From positions 1 through 64,000 of the forward strand of contig JAHLLB010000006.1 in NCBI GenBank assembly GCA_020444425.1: 64,000 bases of DNA, written 5' to 3'. The position numbers and the translations under genes were made by a program. Below, in pieces: positions 36,492 through 45,778 of this stretch. Numbering within the stretch: the stretch's first letter is position 1; each line of letters opens with the position of its first letter. The notes below the pieces were generated by a model, which made no database searches, was not told where the DNA came from, and saw only the letters and a program-made list of their open reading frames with translations. The DNA is from a bacterium (GTDB lineage Bacteria; Electryoneota; Electryoneia; Electryoneales; Electryoneaceae).

Positions 36492-36708
36492 AGTCCTGAG
36501 TCTTGAGTCTTGAGTCCTGAGAAAAGAAACAGACGCAACAGACGCAAAGGACGCATAAGACGCAACAGAAGTAACAGACAGGAAAAGACAGGAAAAGAAA
36601 GTAAAAGAAAGTAAAAGACGCAAAACAGCCGACAACTGACCACAGACCACAGACCACAGACCACAGACCACAGACCACAGACCACAGACCACTCACACCT
36701 CACACCTG
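36492..36708. repeat. Composite short-tandem-repeat block (7-, 9- and 10-nt units)
   Basis: Starting five bases after the stop codon, the block holds TCCTGAG/TCTTGAG heptamers, then AGACGCAAC-type 9-mers (to about 36580), two pairs of 10-mers (AAGACAGGAA, AAGAAAGTAA), and finally about nine ACCACAG heptamers. At least four arrays are juxtaposed without spacers. The remaining 238 bp before the DUF1015 gene shows nothing recognisable. Confidence 0.9.
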
Positions 36709-36946
36709 CCGTTCCACTTGTGAATTCCCTCTCAAGGGAGCACTGTCAATCTCGCTGTGAGTTGCCCGTGACAGGCGTTGTTCGTACGTTTCGGCAAAAT
36801 CCCCACCGTGTTCTGTTACCAATCATTCCCGTCCGCGTCAGGCTGTGAGCGGCTTCGGCACCGGGACAAGGCAGTATTGGTCCCCGAGTGCGTCGAAGCA
36901 GGTCACCGTACGCTCTGCACGTGAACGGGCAAAAGGGAGAAGTGAT

Positions 36947-38194
36947 ATGGCGATCGTGAAGCCATTTCCGGGCCTGCGCCCACGCAAGGATGTCGCTGCG
37001 AAGGTGGCGAGTCCGCCGTACGATGTGCTCAACTCTGAAGAAGCGCGTGAGATGGCCGCTGGAAACGAGATCAGTTTCCTGCATGTGAACAAGCCGGAAA
37101 TCGACCTTCCGCCGGACACCGATCCCTACGATGACGCTGTCTATGCGCAGGGCCGCAAGAACCTGCAGAAGATGATCGATGATGGCGTGTTGCAGCGTGA
37201 CGGCGAACCGTGCTTCTACCTCTACGCGCAGACCTGGGGATATCACCGTCAGGTGGGCCTGGTCGCGGCGGCGAGTGTGCAGGAGTACATCGACGACAAG
37301 ATCAAAAAGCATGAGCAGACACGGGAGAAGAAGGAACGCGACCGTGTCCGTCACATCGAGGCGCTCGGTGCGCAGGTCGGGCCGGTATTCCTGACCTACA
37401 AGGCGAATCCGGACATCGACACGTTGTTCCGTACGATTCAGCAGGGCGATCCGGACTACGATTTTGAAGCTGCTGACGGCATCCGTCACACGTTGTGGGT
37501 GGTCGGGAGCAAGAAACGGATCGAAGCGATCGCGCAGATGTTCAGCAATGTGCCGCTGCTGTACGTTGCGGACGGTCACCATCGCAGCGCGGCAGCGACG
37601 ATTGTTTGCCAGAAGCGCCGTGACGAACGGTCGACGTTTGACCCGATGGAACCGTGGAATTTCTTTCTGAGCGTGATTTTCCCGCATGACCAGATGAAGA
37701 TCCTGCCGTACAACCGTGTCGTGCACGACCTGAACGGGTTGTCGGAATCGGCGTTCATGGAAAAGGTGGCGGAGGCGTTTGAGGTCACCGAATCGGCGAA
37801 GGGTGTCGAACCGGAAGCGAACAAGCTGTTCGGGATGTACATGGACGGCAAGTGGTACAAGCTGGCGGCGAGGAAGGGCACGTTCGATCCGGACGACGCC
37901 GTCAACAGCATCGACTCCGCGATTCTGCAGAACAACCTGCTGCAGCCATTGCTGGGCATTGAGAATCCGCGTACCGACGAACGGATCGATTTCGTCGGCG
38001 GCATCCGTGGCATCAAGGAGCTGGAGAAGCGGGTCAACAGTGGCGAGATGAAGGTAGCGTTCAGCCTGCATGCGACGACGATCGAGCAGTTGATGGACGT
38101 CGCGGACGCTGGCAAGAACATGCCGCCGAAGTCGACGTGGTTCGAGCCGAAACTGCGCAGCGGGCTGGTGATTCACGAGATCGGAGATCGGTGA
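36947..38194 (+). CDS. DUF1015 family protein
   Basis: The 415-aa soluble protein belongs to DUF1015, whose members are often encoded beside serC and serA, exactly as here. It shows the family N-terminus KPFPGLRP and SPPYDVL, then the central VADGHHRSAAA motif near residue 205 and the later LPYNRVVHDL. AGGGAG precedes the ATG at 36947; an upstream frame into the gap has no ribosome site. The biochemical role of the family is not established; genomic context suggests a link to serine or one-carbon metabolism. Confidence 0.9.
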   Translation: MAIVKPFPGLRPRKDVAAKVASPPYDVLNSEEAREMAAGNEISFLHVNKPEIDLPPDTDPYDDAVYAQGRKNLQKMIDDGVLQRDGEPCFYLYAQTWGYHRQVGLVAAASVQEYIDDKIKKHEQTREKKERDRVRHIEALGAQVGPVFLTYKANPDIDTLFRTIQQGDPDYDFEAADGIRHTLWVVGSKKRIEAIAQMFSNVPLLYVADGHHRSAAATIVCQKRRDERSTFDPMEPWNFFLSVIFPHDQMKILPYNRVVHDLNGLSESAFMEKVAEAFEVTESAKGVEPEANKLFGMYMDGKWYKLAARKGTFDPDDAVNSIDSAILQNNLLQPLLGIENPRTDERIDFVGGIRGIKELEKRVNSGEMKVAFSLHATTIEQLMDVADAGKNMPPKSTWFEPKLRSGLVIHEIGDR

Positions 38195-38203
38195 GGAAAA
38201 GAA

Positions 38204-38308
38204 AGTCTTCAGTCTTCAGTCCTCAGTCCTCAGTCCTCAGTTCTCAGTGTTCAGTAAAAGACGAAAAGACGAAAGACGAAAGACGAAAGACGAAAGACGA
38301 AAGACAAT
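38204..38308. repeat. Short tandem repeat, GTCTTCA/GTCCTCA then GAAAGAC (7 nt)
   Basis: About seven GTCNTCA heptamers are followed by about eight GAAAGAC heptamers. The block begins ten bases after the DUF1015 stop codon. The remaining 194 bp to serC contains only degenerate fragments of similar sequence. Confidence 0.9.
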
Positions 38309-38502
38309 AGACACAAACCCAGTCCCGAGTCCTGAGGAACAGACAAATGACGAAGAACAGGATCTGAGCCGAGTGTGCAGGACGAGTGACCCTGGCCGAG
38401 TGACGGCCGCAAGGTCTAAGCGTGGACGGAATCGCAACAGACGGCAACGCAACGAAACGTAACGTAAGACATCGCATAAACCCTACAAATCGGGAGGCGG
38501 AG

Positions 38503-39600
38503 ATGGGCCTGAAATTTGATCGCGTGCACAACTACAACGCGGGTCCGGCGGCGGTGCCGCTGGAAGTGTTGGAACGTGTCAACGAGCAGTGGTTCAACTA
38601 CCACGGCGCGGGTATGAACGTGATGGAGATGTCTCACCGTTCCAAGGAATTCGACAAGATCCACAACGACACCATCGCGAAAGTGCGTCAGCTGCTGAAC
38701 ATCGGCGAAGACTACCACGTGCTGTTCCTGCAGGGTGGCGCGAGCACGCAGTTCGGCATGATCCCGATGAACTTCCTCGGCGAAGGCGACACGGCGGATT
38801 ACATCAACACCGGCACCTGGTCGACCAAGGCGATCAAGGAGGCGAAGCTGTTCGGCGATGTGAACGTGGCCTTCGACGGCAACGACGTGGACTTCATGAA
38901 GCTTCCGTCGCAGGACGAGCTGAAGCTGACCGACGGCGCGCGTTATGTCCACATCACCAGCAACAACACGATCAAGGGCACGCAGTTCCGTCAGTTCCCG
39001 GACACGAACGGCGTTCCGCTGGTCTGTGACATGAGCTCGGACATCATGAGCCACCCGCTCGACATGAAACCGTTCGGGATGATCTACGCCGGCGCGCAGA
39101 AGAACCTCGGCCCGTCCGGTGTGACGCTCGTCGTGATGCGCGACGACTTCGCGAAGGGGGCGAATGAGGGTCTGACGACGATGCTGAAGTACCAGACCCA
39201 CATCGACAAGAACTCGTTGTTCAACACCCCGCCGACCTTCGCCATCTACCTGATGGGTGAGGTGCTGCAGTGGGTGATCGACAACGGTGGTCTTGAGGGT
39301 ATGGCGGCGCGTAACCAGAAGAAGGCCGACATGCTGTACGGCTTCTTCAACGATCATCCGGACTACTTCAAGTGCCCGGTCGCGGAAGACAGCCGCAGCT
39401 GGATGAATGTCTGCTTCCGTCTGCCGAACGAAGACCTCGAAGGCAAGATGATCGCCGAAGCGACGCGCAACGGCTTCATCGGCATGAAGGGACACCGTAG
39501 CGTCGGTGGCCTGCGCATCTCGATGTACAACGCCGCCCCGCCGGAGAGCATTGAAGCGGTGATCGCGTTCATGAAGGACTTCATGACGCACAATGGGTGA
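38503..39600 (+). CDS. serC: Phosphoserine aminotransferase
   Basis: SerC converts 3-phosphohydroxypyruvate and glutamate to phosphoserine in serine synthesis. The 365-aa protein starts with the family N-terminus NYNAGPAAVPLEVLE, and has the substrate segment QGGASTQFGMIPMNF. The pyridoxal-phosphate lysine is in YAGAQKNLGPSG near residue 197. A late GFIGMKGHRSVGGLRISMYN segment is also typical. GGGAGG five bases before the ATG fixes the start. It lies in a DUF1015-serC-serA cluster with repeat-filled gaps. Confidence 0.96.
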   Translation: MGLKFDRVHNYNAGPAAVPLEVLERVNEQWFNYHGAGMNVMEMSHRSKEFDKIHNDTIAKVRQLLNIGEDYHVLFLQGGASTQFGMIPMNFLGEGDTADYINTGTWSTKAIKEAKLFGDVNVAFDGNDVDFMKLPSQDELKLTDGARYVHITSNNTIKGTQFRQFPDTNGVPLVCDMSSDIMSHPLDMKPFGMIYAGAQKNLGPSGVTLVVMRDDFAKGANEGLTTMLKYQTHIDKNSLFNTPPTFAIYLMGEVLQWVIDNGGLEGMAARNQKKADMLYGFFNDHPDYFKCPVAEDSRSWMNVCFRLPNEDLEGKMIAEATRNGFIGMKGHRSVGGLRISMYNAAPPESIEAVIAFMKDFMTHNG

Positions 39601-39603
39601 AGA

Positions 39604-39663
39604 CAGTAGCCAGTAGCCAGTGGTCAGTGCTCAGTGAAACAGCAACTGACAGACAGCAACTGA
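39604..39663. repeat. Short tandem repeat, CAGTAGC/CAGTGCT (7 nt) and a 14-nt repeat
   Basis: Five CAGT-starting heptamers are followed by two copies of a 14-nt ACAGCAACTGACAG-type unit. It begins four bases after the serC stop codon. Confidence 0.85.
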
Positions 39664-39774
39664 CAAAATCGGCTGACCAGAAGCACGGACTACAGCACCA
39701 ACATTCTGTCATCCTGAACGAAGAGCAGGAGCTTGTCGTTTGAGATGATGCAAGACGATAGAGGAGTGGAAACG

Positions 39775-40689
39775 ATGGCGAAGATTCTCGTCAACGACGG
39801 CATTTCGAAGCAGGGCGAGCAGATCCTGCGTGACGGTGGTCATGAAGTCGAAATGACCAAGGTCGAACAGGACAACCTGCTGGCCGAGCTTCCGAATTTC
39901 GACGCGATCCTCGTGCGCAGCGCGACCAAGGTCCGCACCGAGCACATTGATGCGTCCCCGAACCTGAAGCTGATCGGCCGTGGCGGCGTCGGCCTCGACA
40001 ACATCGATGTCGATCATGCCAAGTCGAAGGGCATCGAAGTGGTGAACACGCCGGCGGCGTCGTCGGACAGTGTTGCCGAACTCGTGTTGACGCACATGTT
40101 CAACCTCGCGCGTTTCGGTCATGCGGCGAATGTGACGCTCCGCAAGAGCGAGTGGAACAAGAAGCAGTACAAGGGCATTGAGCTGGCCGGCCGCACGCTT
40201 GGCATCATCGGCTTCGGCCGCATTGGCCAGAGCCTCGGTCGCAAGGCGGTGGCGTTGGGCATGAAGGTTGTCGCGTACGATGTGGTCGATGTCAAGGTTG
40301 ACTACGATGCCACGATCACGAAGTCGATGGACGACGTGCTGGCGGCGGCGGACTTTGTCAGCGTGCACGTGCCGAACAAGAACTTCCTCGAGATGAAAGC
40401 CGAGCACTTCAACAAGATGAAGGACGGCGCGTACATCATCAATTGTGCCCGTGGTGGCGTGTTGAACGAGGCGGACCTGCTGGCAGCGTTGAACAGCGGT
40501 AAGCTGGCTGGCGCTGGTCTCGACACGTACGACAACGAGCCGACTCCGAACGCGGACCTGCTGAACCACCCGAATGTGTCCTGCACACCGCATATTGGTG
40601 CGGCAACGACGGACGCTCAGGGTCGTGTCGGGCTCGAATTGGCGACGAAGGTGGTCAATTTCTTTGCTGGTAAGGGTGCTGTTGCGTAA
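39775..40689 (+). CDS. serA: D-3-phosphoglycerate dehydrogenase (short form)
   Basis: SerA oxidises 3-phosphoglycerate with NAD, starting serine synthesis. The 304-aa protein is of the short type without the ASB or ACT domains, so it lacks the usual serine-feedback site. The NAD-binding motif is IGFGRIGQSLG near residue 147. Catalytic residues lie in NCARGGVLNEADL (Arg), the DNEPTP region (Glu) and CTPHIGA (His). GAGGAG precedes the ATG at 39775. It is the last gene of the serine cluster. Confidence 0.93.
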   Translation: MAKILVNDGISKQGEQILRDGGHEVEMTKVEQDNLLAELPNFDAILVRSATKVRTEHIDASPNLKLIGRGGVGLDNIDVDHAKSKGIEVVNTPAASSDSVAELVLTHMFNLARFGHAANVTLRKSEWNKKQYKGIELAGRTLGIIGFGRIGQSLGRKAVALGMKVVAYDVVDVKVDYDATITKSMDDVLAAADFVSVHVPNKNFLEMKAEHFNKMKDGAYIINCARGGVLNEADLLAALNSGKLAGAGLDTYDNEPTPNADLLNHPNVSCTPHIGAATTDAQGRVGLELATKVVNFFAGKGAVA

Positions 40690-40719
40690 GAAAGTAGCGC
40701 GTAAGAAGCTGATAACAAA

Positions 40720-40753
40720 GCACGTAGGGTTCGTAAACCCTGCGTGCTTTTTT
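40720..40753 (+). terminator. Rho-independent terminator after serA
   Basis: GCACGTAGGGTT and AACCCTGCGTGC pair with one mismatch around CGTA, followed by six T residues. Confidence 0.92.
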
Positions 40754-40854
40754 GTTTTCGAGGAGAGGCAAAAATTTTCGAGATGTGACTTGGATAACAC
40801 GCAAACGAAAAATGTAAGTCTTACCTTACGCGCGGGTGTGTTAACAGACAGGTC

Positions 40855-43089
40855 ATGAAACTGGAGTACGGAACTGTGAAAAAATTTGTCATTGCTACAC
40901 TGCTCCTGCTGCTCGCTGTTGGAATGGCGTACAGCGAGGATGTGACGGATTACGCGAAACTGGAACAGCTGCGGGCGGAATTTGAAGCTCGTTATGAGTC
41001 CTGGCGTGGTCCCGCATGGGAAGCCGCACGGCAAGCGACTACCGGTTTTTACGGCGAGATCAACGCCAACCCGGAAGCTGAGTTGATTGGTATCGACGAA
41101 GCCGGCAACCCGATCATTTACTATACCGACAACTACAACGCGGGATTGAGCACCCGCACCAACCGTGTGCATCCGGGCGGATCGTCAGGTTTTGACCTGA
41201 ACGGTTCGACGATCAGCCGTCTGTACCACTGGGACAACAGCACCGCAAACTCCGGCCACCCGGAATTCAGCGGTCGCATTGTCAACGCGGACGGCGGTAG
41301 CAGCAACCAGACCCACGCGAACCACACCGCCGGCACGATGATGGCGTCGGGTGTGAACGGTTCGGCGAAGGGCATGTCGATCGGCGCGACGTTGTACACC
41401 AACGACTGGAACAACGACGAATCCGAAATGTCGACGGCTGGCGCGAACGGCGCGAAGGTGTCGTCCCATTCGTACCACTCCGGCAGCGGCTACGGTGGCT
41501 ACCTGCAGCGTGCGCGCGACTACGACCTCGTGGCGAATGCGGCACCGTACTACCTGATTTTCCTCTCTGCGGGTAATGCTGGTTCCGGTTGGGATTCGAT
41601 CAACAGCAGCAACTCGGCGAAGAACGCGGTGGTTTGCGGTGCGGCGAACGACGTGCCGAACTACACCGGTCCGAACAGCGTGTCGATCGCGAGCTTCAGC
41701 TCGGTCGGTCCATGCGACGACGACCGCATCAAGCCGGACATCGTCGGTAACGGCGTCGATGTCTACAGCTGCTCGTACTCGTCCTACACGACCATGTCTG
41801 GTACTTCGATGTCGACTCCGAACTGCTCGGGTTCGGCGTTCCTGATCTACGAACAGTATTACCAGACACACAGCAACACGTATCCGTGGGCGTCTACCGT
41901 CAAGGCCGCGATCATTCACACCGCGCTTGAGTGCGGCAGCTGGGATGGTCCGGACTATCGTTTCGGCTGGGGTCTGATGGACACCGAAGGCGCTTGTGAG
42001 CTGGTCGAATACGACGGCACGATTGATGATGGCGCGATCTCTGAGCGCTACCTGATCAACAACCAGACGTACGAAGAAGTTCTCAACGCAACCGGTGACG
42101 AGCCGATGCGTGTGACGATTGTCTGGAACGATCCGGCGGCCCCGGCCAATGCCGGTACCACGCTGATCAACGACCTCGACATTCGTTTGACGAACCTGAA
42201 CACGAATGAAGTCGAAATGCCGTGGGTGCTGAATGGTAGCACCTCGAACCCGGCATCCCAGGGCGACAACACCGCGGACAACGTGGAGCAGATCTACATC
42301 GAAGCTCCGACGGCGGGAACGCCGTACCAGTTGGTCGTGTCGCACAAGAACAGCCTCCAGGGCGTGGACCAGGCGTACAGCCTGATCATCACTGGTGCGA
42401 CCACGGGTGAGCTGCCGGAAGCGACTCTGGCGTTGAATCCGGTGTTCTGGTACATCGCTCCGCAGGGCGGTCCGCTGCGTTACAACGTGGACTTCTCGTA
42501 CTACGGTGACAACCCGGTTCCGGGTTCGTCCTACTGGGTGGACGTGGTTCTGCCGAACGGCAACAACTACGGTCCGTTGTTCCAGTACAACTTCACGCTG
42601 CAGCCGGGTCAGACGATCTCGACCACGCTGACGCACCAGATTCCGGGATATGCCCCGACCGGTAACTACGACATCATCGGTAAGGTTGGCACGTATCCGG
42701 GTACGGTGATCGTGTCTGACCAGTTCGAGATGATCAAGCTCGGCAACGGTACGGATCAGGGTGACGGATCGTGGCCGGAAGACGCGGAAGTGATGACGAC
42801 CGGCAGCTTTGAACAGCTTCCGGATACGTATCAGTTGAGCTCCGTGTATCCGAACCCGTTCAACCCGACCACGTCATTCTCGCTGCAGTTGCCGGAAGCG
42901 GCCCAGGTTTCGATCCAGGTCTACAACGTGCGCGGCCAGTTGGTCAGCACGATTGCGGACGGACAGATCTCCGCGGGCAACCATCAGTTCACGTTCGACG
43001 GCGCGAATCTCTCCGCAGGTGTGTATTTCCTGCGTGCGAGTGTCCCGGGCCAGATGAACGAGTTCCGCAAGATGGCGTTGGTGAAGTAA
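40855..43089 (+). CDS. Secreted subtilisin-family serine protease with YPNPFNP sorting domain
   Basis: The 744-aa S8 peptidase has a signal peptide (VIATLLLLLAVGMAYS) and a short propeptide-like stretch. Its catalytic core shows Asp in LYHWDN, His in THANHTAGT, an oxyanion asparagine in LSAGNAG and serine in SGTSMSTP. A jelly-roll-like region follows (about 390-500), then a C-terminal sorting domain with YPNPFNPTTSFSLQLP ending KMALVK. A GTG at 40876 with GGAG upstream is an equally plausible start. It probably digests extracellular protein and is a predicted type IX cargo. Confidence 0.93.
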   Translation: MKLEYGTVKKFVIATLLLLLAVGMAYSEDVTDYAKLEQLRAEFEARYESWRGPAWEAARQATTGFYGEINANPEAELIGIDEAGNPIIYYTDNYNAGLSTRTNRVHPGGSSGFDLNGSTISRLYHWDNSTANSGHPEFSGRIVNADGGSSNQTHANHTAGTMMASGVNGSAKGMSIGATLYTNDWNNDESEMSTAGANGAKVSSHSYHSGSGYGGYLQRARDYDLVANAAPYYLIFLSAGNAGSGWDSINSSNSAKNAVVCGAANDVPNYTGPNSVSIASFSSVGPCDDDRIKPDIVGNGVDVYSCSYSSYTTMSGTSMSTPNCSGSAFLIYEQYYQTHSNTYPWASTVKAAIIHTALECGSWDGPDYRFGWGLMDTEGACELVEYDGTIDDGAISERYLINNQTYEEVLNATGDEPMRVTIVWNDPAAPANAGTTLINDLDIRLTNLNTNEVEMPWVLNGSTSNPASQGDNTADNVEQIYIEAPTAGTPYQLVVSHKNSLQGVDQAYSLIITGATTGELPEATLALNPVFWYIAPQGGPLRYNVDFSYYGDNPVPGSSYWVDVVLPNGNNYGPLFQYNFTLQPGQTISTTLTHQIPGYAPTGNYDIIGKVGTYPGTVIVSDQFEMIKLGNGTDQGDGSWPEDAEVMTTGSFEQLPDTYQLSSVYPNPFNPTTSFSLQLPEAAQVSIQVYNVRGQLVSTIADGQISAGNHQFTFDGANLSAGVYFLRASVPGQMNEFRKMALVK

Positions 43090-43091
43090 GG

Positions 43092-43184
43092 CAGTCCTGA
43101 GTCCTGAGTCTTGAGTCTTGAGAAAAAGACGAAAGACAAAAGACGAAAGACACTTGAGTCTTGAGTCCTGAGAAAAAGACGACG
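43092..43184. repeat. Short tandem repeat, GTCCTGA/GTCTTGA and GAAAGAC (7 nt)
   Basis: Heptamers of the GTCNTGA type and of the GAAAGAC type are interleaved twice. The block begins immediately after the protease stop codon. It uses the same two unit types as the arrays at 36.5 and 38.2 kb. Confidence 0.88.
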
Positions 43185-43251
43185 GACACAGGCGCAGACC
43201 GACACAAAAACACCGGCATGATCTCAGAAGATGAGTATTGCCTGGGATGAT

Positions 43252-43285
43252 AGCCCGGCGAGGCGTTGCTTCGCCGGGCTTTTTT
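43252..43285 (+). terminator. Rho-independent terminator
   Basis: AGCCCGGCGA and TCGCCGGGCT form a perfect 10-bp stem with a 9-nt loop, followed by TTTTT. It separates the protease gene from the tRNA cluster. Confidence 0.93.
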
Positions 43286-43346
43286 GCGTATAGTTGTCGC
43301 CTGTTCGAGCCGGATTGGTGCTGGTCTCGCTTGGTCCCTTGATCTC

Positions 43347-43375
43347 TTGACAGTCGATTCGGTTCCATGTACCTT
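43347..43375 (+). promoter_or_regulatory. Promoter of the tRNA cluster
   Basis: A perfect -35 TTGACA is followed after 17 bp by TACCTT (three of six matches). Predicted initiation is about 75-80 nt before tRNA-Pro. Confidence 0.55.
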
Positions 43376-43459
43376 CGGGTCTGTGCGTACCTGCGGCCTT
43401 GGTTTCCGGGGCTGCGTTTTTTGTGGCATCTGGAGTCCCGGGTGACGCATGGAGGTTTG

Positions 43460-43533
43460 CGGGGCGTGGCGCAGTCCGGTAGCGCACCTGCTTTGGGAGC
43501 AGGGGGTCGCTGGTTCGAATCCAGTCGCCCCGA
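43460..43533 (+). tRNA. tRNA-Pro (UGG)
   Basis: The 74-nt cloverleaf has acceptor arms CGGGGCG/CGCCCCG, a TTTGGGA anticodon loop with TGG at 43494-43496, and a GGTTCGAAT T-loop. CCA is not encoded. Confidence 0.95.
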
Positions 43534-43596
43534 CCGGGTGCGGCGGGAGCTTGTGACCGTCGACCAAGACAAGCGCGGCGCGACCCGCGGCGGAAT

Positions 43597-43670
43597 GCGC
43601 CAGTAGCTCAACTGGATAGAGCACCGGCCTTCTAAGCCGGCGGTTCGGGGTTCAAGTCCCTGCTGGCGTA
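43597..43670 (+). tRNA. tRNA-Arg (UCU)
   Basis: Acceptor arms GCGCCAG/CTGGCGT pair with one G-U. The anticodon stem CCGGC/GCCGG carries loop CTTCTAA with TCT at 43631-43633, and the T-loop is GGTTCAAGT. CCA is not encoded. Confidence 0.95.
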
Positions 43671-43735
43671 CGAGGCAGGGGGACATCGATCCCAACTGCG
43701 CAGACTGGGAACGACGTTCCCGGCATGACAAGCAT

Positions 43736-43810
43736 GGTCCGAGTAGTTCAGTTGGTTAGAACGCCTGACTGTGGCTCAGGAGGTCGTGGGTTCAAATCCC
43801 ATCTCGGACC
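43736..43810 (+). tRNA. tRNA-His (GUG)
   Basis: The anticodon loop CTGTGGC carries GTG at 43771-43773. The acceptor arm GTCCGAG/CTCGGAC is preceded by a G opposite C73, the G-1 identity base expected of tRNA-His. CCA is not encoded. Confidence 0.95.
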
Positions 43811-43884
43811 CGACAACATCCTGAAACAGGGTGTGTACCACCTTCGGGTGGGATAGAGTTTGCGTGCGAAAGCGCGCATCATGT

Positions 43885-43956
43885 GGCCCCTTCGTCTAGT
43901 GGTTAAGACACCAGGTTTTCATCCTGGCAACAGGGGTTCGATTCCCCTAGGGGTCA
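43885..43956 (+). tRNA. tRNA-Glu (UUC)
   Basis: Acceptor arms GGCCCCT/AGGGGTC enclose an anticodon stem CCAGG/CCTGG with loop TTTTCAT, anticodon TTC at 43918-43920, and T-loop GGTTCGATT. CCA is not encoded, as for the other three tRNAs, so a CCA-adding enzyme is required. Confidence 0.95.
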
Positions 43957-43960
43957 CAGC

Positions 43961-43989
43961 TGCCCCCGGCATCAGCCGGGGGCATTTTT
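43961..43989 (+). terminator. Rho-independent terminator of the tRNA cluster
   Basis: TGCCCCCGGC and GCCGGGGGCA pair perfectly around ATCA and are followed by TTTTT. Confidence 0.93.
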
Positions 43990-44101
43990 GTTGTCCGCGT
44001 TTTGCGATCCGTCTCCGCCGGATTACCTTAGTGCCATACCTGTTGTCCTACGACCAGACATCACATTCGATTACGACCCGGCACGCAGTGGAGGATCCCC
44101 C

Positions 44102-45577
44102 ATGCGCACAGTTACGCTCAGTCTGATGGTCTTGCTGTTGGCGACGATGGCAACATTCGCGGTCACGTTGGAGGAGTTCCAGGCTCAATGGCAGGAGGCG
44201 GACGGTAAAGAAGCGAAAATTGAGCTGACCCGACAGGCGTTGGCCCAGATCGAGGATCTTGACCTGATCCGTAAAATCCAGGACAAGTGGGTGGATTACG
44301 ATCGTGCGTCGGCGATGGAGTATTTCACCGAACGTCTGGCGGGTGAAGAAAGCGCGACGAACCTGTACCTGATGGGCCGGTTGCAGACGACACCGGTGGC
44401 GAAAATCGAGTACGCCCGGCGTGCGATTACAGCGGATCCGATGTTCATTTACGGGTACCGGCTGCTGGCGGTGCCGTACATGAACAACCTGTTCGACGCG
44501 GAGGAGGGGGACGAACACTACGCCGAACTCGCCGCGAGCTTTCCGATCGATTACCCGTTGCTGAAGGCTGCGACAGAGAAGCTGCCGGACGACGGCGACG
44601 CGTGGCAATTCCTGTATGAAGCCCAGGTGTATCAGAAGGATTACGCCGCGCAGCTGGAGACGTTGAAGCGTGGCAAGGAAATGGACGCGCGCTGGGCGGG
44701 CACGCAGGGTTTTGTCAACGCCTACGTCGGCATGGGCGATTTCGAGCTGGCGCAGGAGCAGGCGGCGGTGTTGGTGGATGAACGTATCGCCAACGGCCGT
44801 CTCGAGCCGGAATACCGTGATGACATGATTTTCTACCGCTATTCGAACGCTTTGGACGCCACCAACTCGCTGGATGAAGCGGTGCGTTACTTCTCCAGCC
44901 TGGAGGGTGAGCTGGCAGCGACGGCGCGGGTGTACCTGGCGGCAACGTGGGTGCGCAAGGGCAGCGAAAAGAAGGCGTGGAAGGCGTTAAACGAGGCGAT
45001 CGAACTGGGCTACGACACGCCGGGCGAATTGCATGGTGTGGAAGAGCTTGAGCCACTTCACGGCACGAAGAAGTGGGAAAAGGCGCTCAAAGCGGTGAAG
45101 CAGAACCGGATCGACAGCGCTCCGGAACGCCGTGCTGAAGCGTTGGCGGATAAGATGGATCTCGCCGCGCCGGCGTTGCCGATGGTGGGTGTGAACGGCG
45201 AGGCGGTTACACTCGCCGACCTGCGTGGCAAGGTGGTGATCATTGATTTCTGGGCGACATGGTGCGGACCGTGCCGGATGGCGATGCCGGAGATTAATGA
45301 GTTCACGCGTGACTATGCCGACAAGGATGTGGTCGTGATTTCGCTGAACGTGTGGGAAGATGCCGCGGAGAAGGCGAAGAAGTTCATGGTCGAGAAGGAC
45401 TACGCGATGGAGTTGATGTGGGCCACCGGTGACGAACAGCCGACGGACTTGTTCGAGGTGACCGGCATTCCAACCCTGGTCGTGATCGACAAGGAAGGCG
45501 TAATCCGGTTCAAAGAAGTCGGATACGAAGAAGGACTGCGGGAAAAGCTCGGCTGGTTTGCGGACAATCTGCTGTAG
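44102..45577 (+). CDS. Exported TPR protein with C-terminal thioredoxin/TlpA domain
   Basis: The 491-aa product has a signal peptide (LSLMVLLLATMATFAVT), about 320 residues of TPR-like helices, and a C-terminal TlpA-like thioredoxin domain. The redox motif is WCGPC (about residue 390, FWATWCGPCRMAMPE), and the cis-proline segment is GIPTLVVID. The cysteine pair is intact, so periplasmic disulfide reduction is likely. The TPR part may bind a client protein. GGAGG precedes the ATG at 44102. It lies directly after the tRNA terminator, so it needs its own promoter, which I could not pinpoint. Confidence 0.88.
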   Translation: MRTVTLSLMVLLLATMATFAVTLEEFQAQWQEADGKEAKIELTRQALAQIEDLDLIRKIQDKWVDYDRASAMEYFTERLAGEESATNLYLMGRLQTTPVAKIEYARRAITADPMFIYGYRLLAVPYMNNLFDAEEGDEHYAELAASFPIDYPLLKAATEKLPDDGDAWQFLYEAQVYQKDYAAQLETLKRGKEMDARWAGTQGFVNAYVGMGDFELAQEQAAVLVDERIANGRLEPEYRDDMIFYRYSNALDATNSLDEAVRYFSSLEGELAATARVYLAATWVRKGSEKKAWKALNEAIELGYDTPGELHGVEELEPLHGTKKWEKALKAVKQNRIDSAPERRAEALADKMDLAAPALPMVGVNGEAVTLADLRGKVVIIDFWATWCGPCRMAMPEINEFTRDYADKDVVVISLNVWEDAAEKAKKFMVEKDYAMELMWATGDEQPTDLFEVTGIPTLVVIDKEGVIRFKEVGYEEGLREKLGWFADNLL

Positions 45578-45778
45578 GGTCAGGCTGCGGGCTGCGGGCT
45601 CTGGGCAGTCTGTGCACCTGTGAACCAGGTTTAGTCTAGACGAAGAATGCCTCTCCAGATTCCTTAAAACACTGAATCATTTTGTGTTTAAAGGGAGGAT
45701 ACAGTTGAGCTGGGGAAGGTCTGTAGATATCTTACTGGATCATTGTTTAAAACCTCCCATAAAGGGTCCGGAGGCTTC

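Noticed and set aside
36457-36703. Antisense frames encoding CGLWSVV repeats
   Set aside because: They are artefacts of the ACCACAG heptamer array with no start signal or conserved neighbour.
42874-43731. A 285-residue minus-strand frame
   Set aside because: It runs across the subtilisin gene end, a terminator and two tRNA genes.
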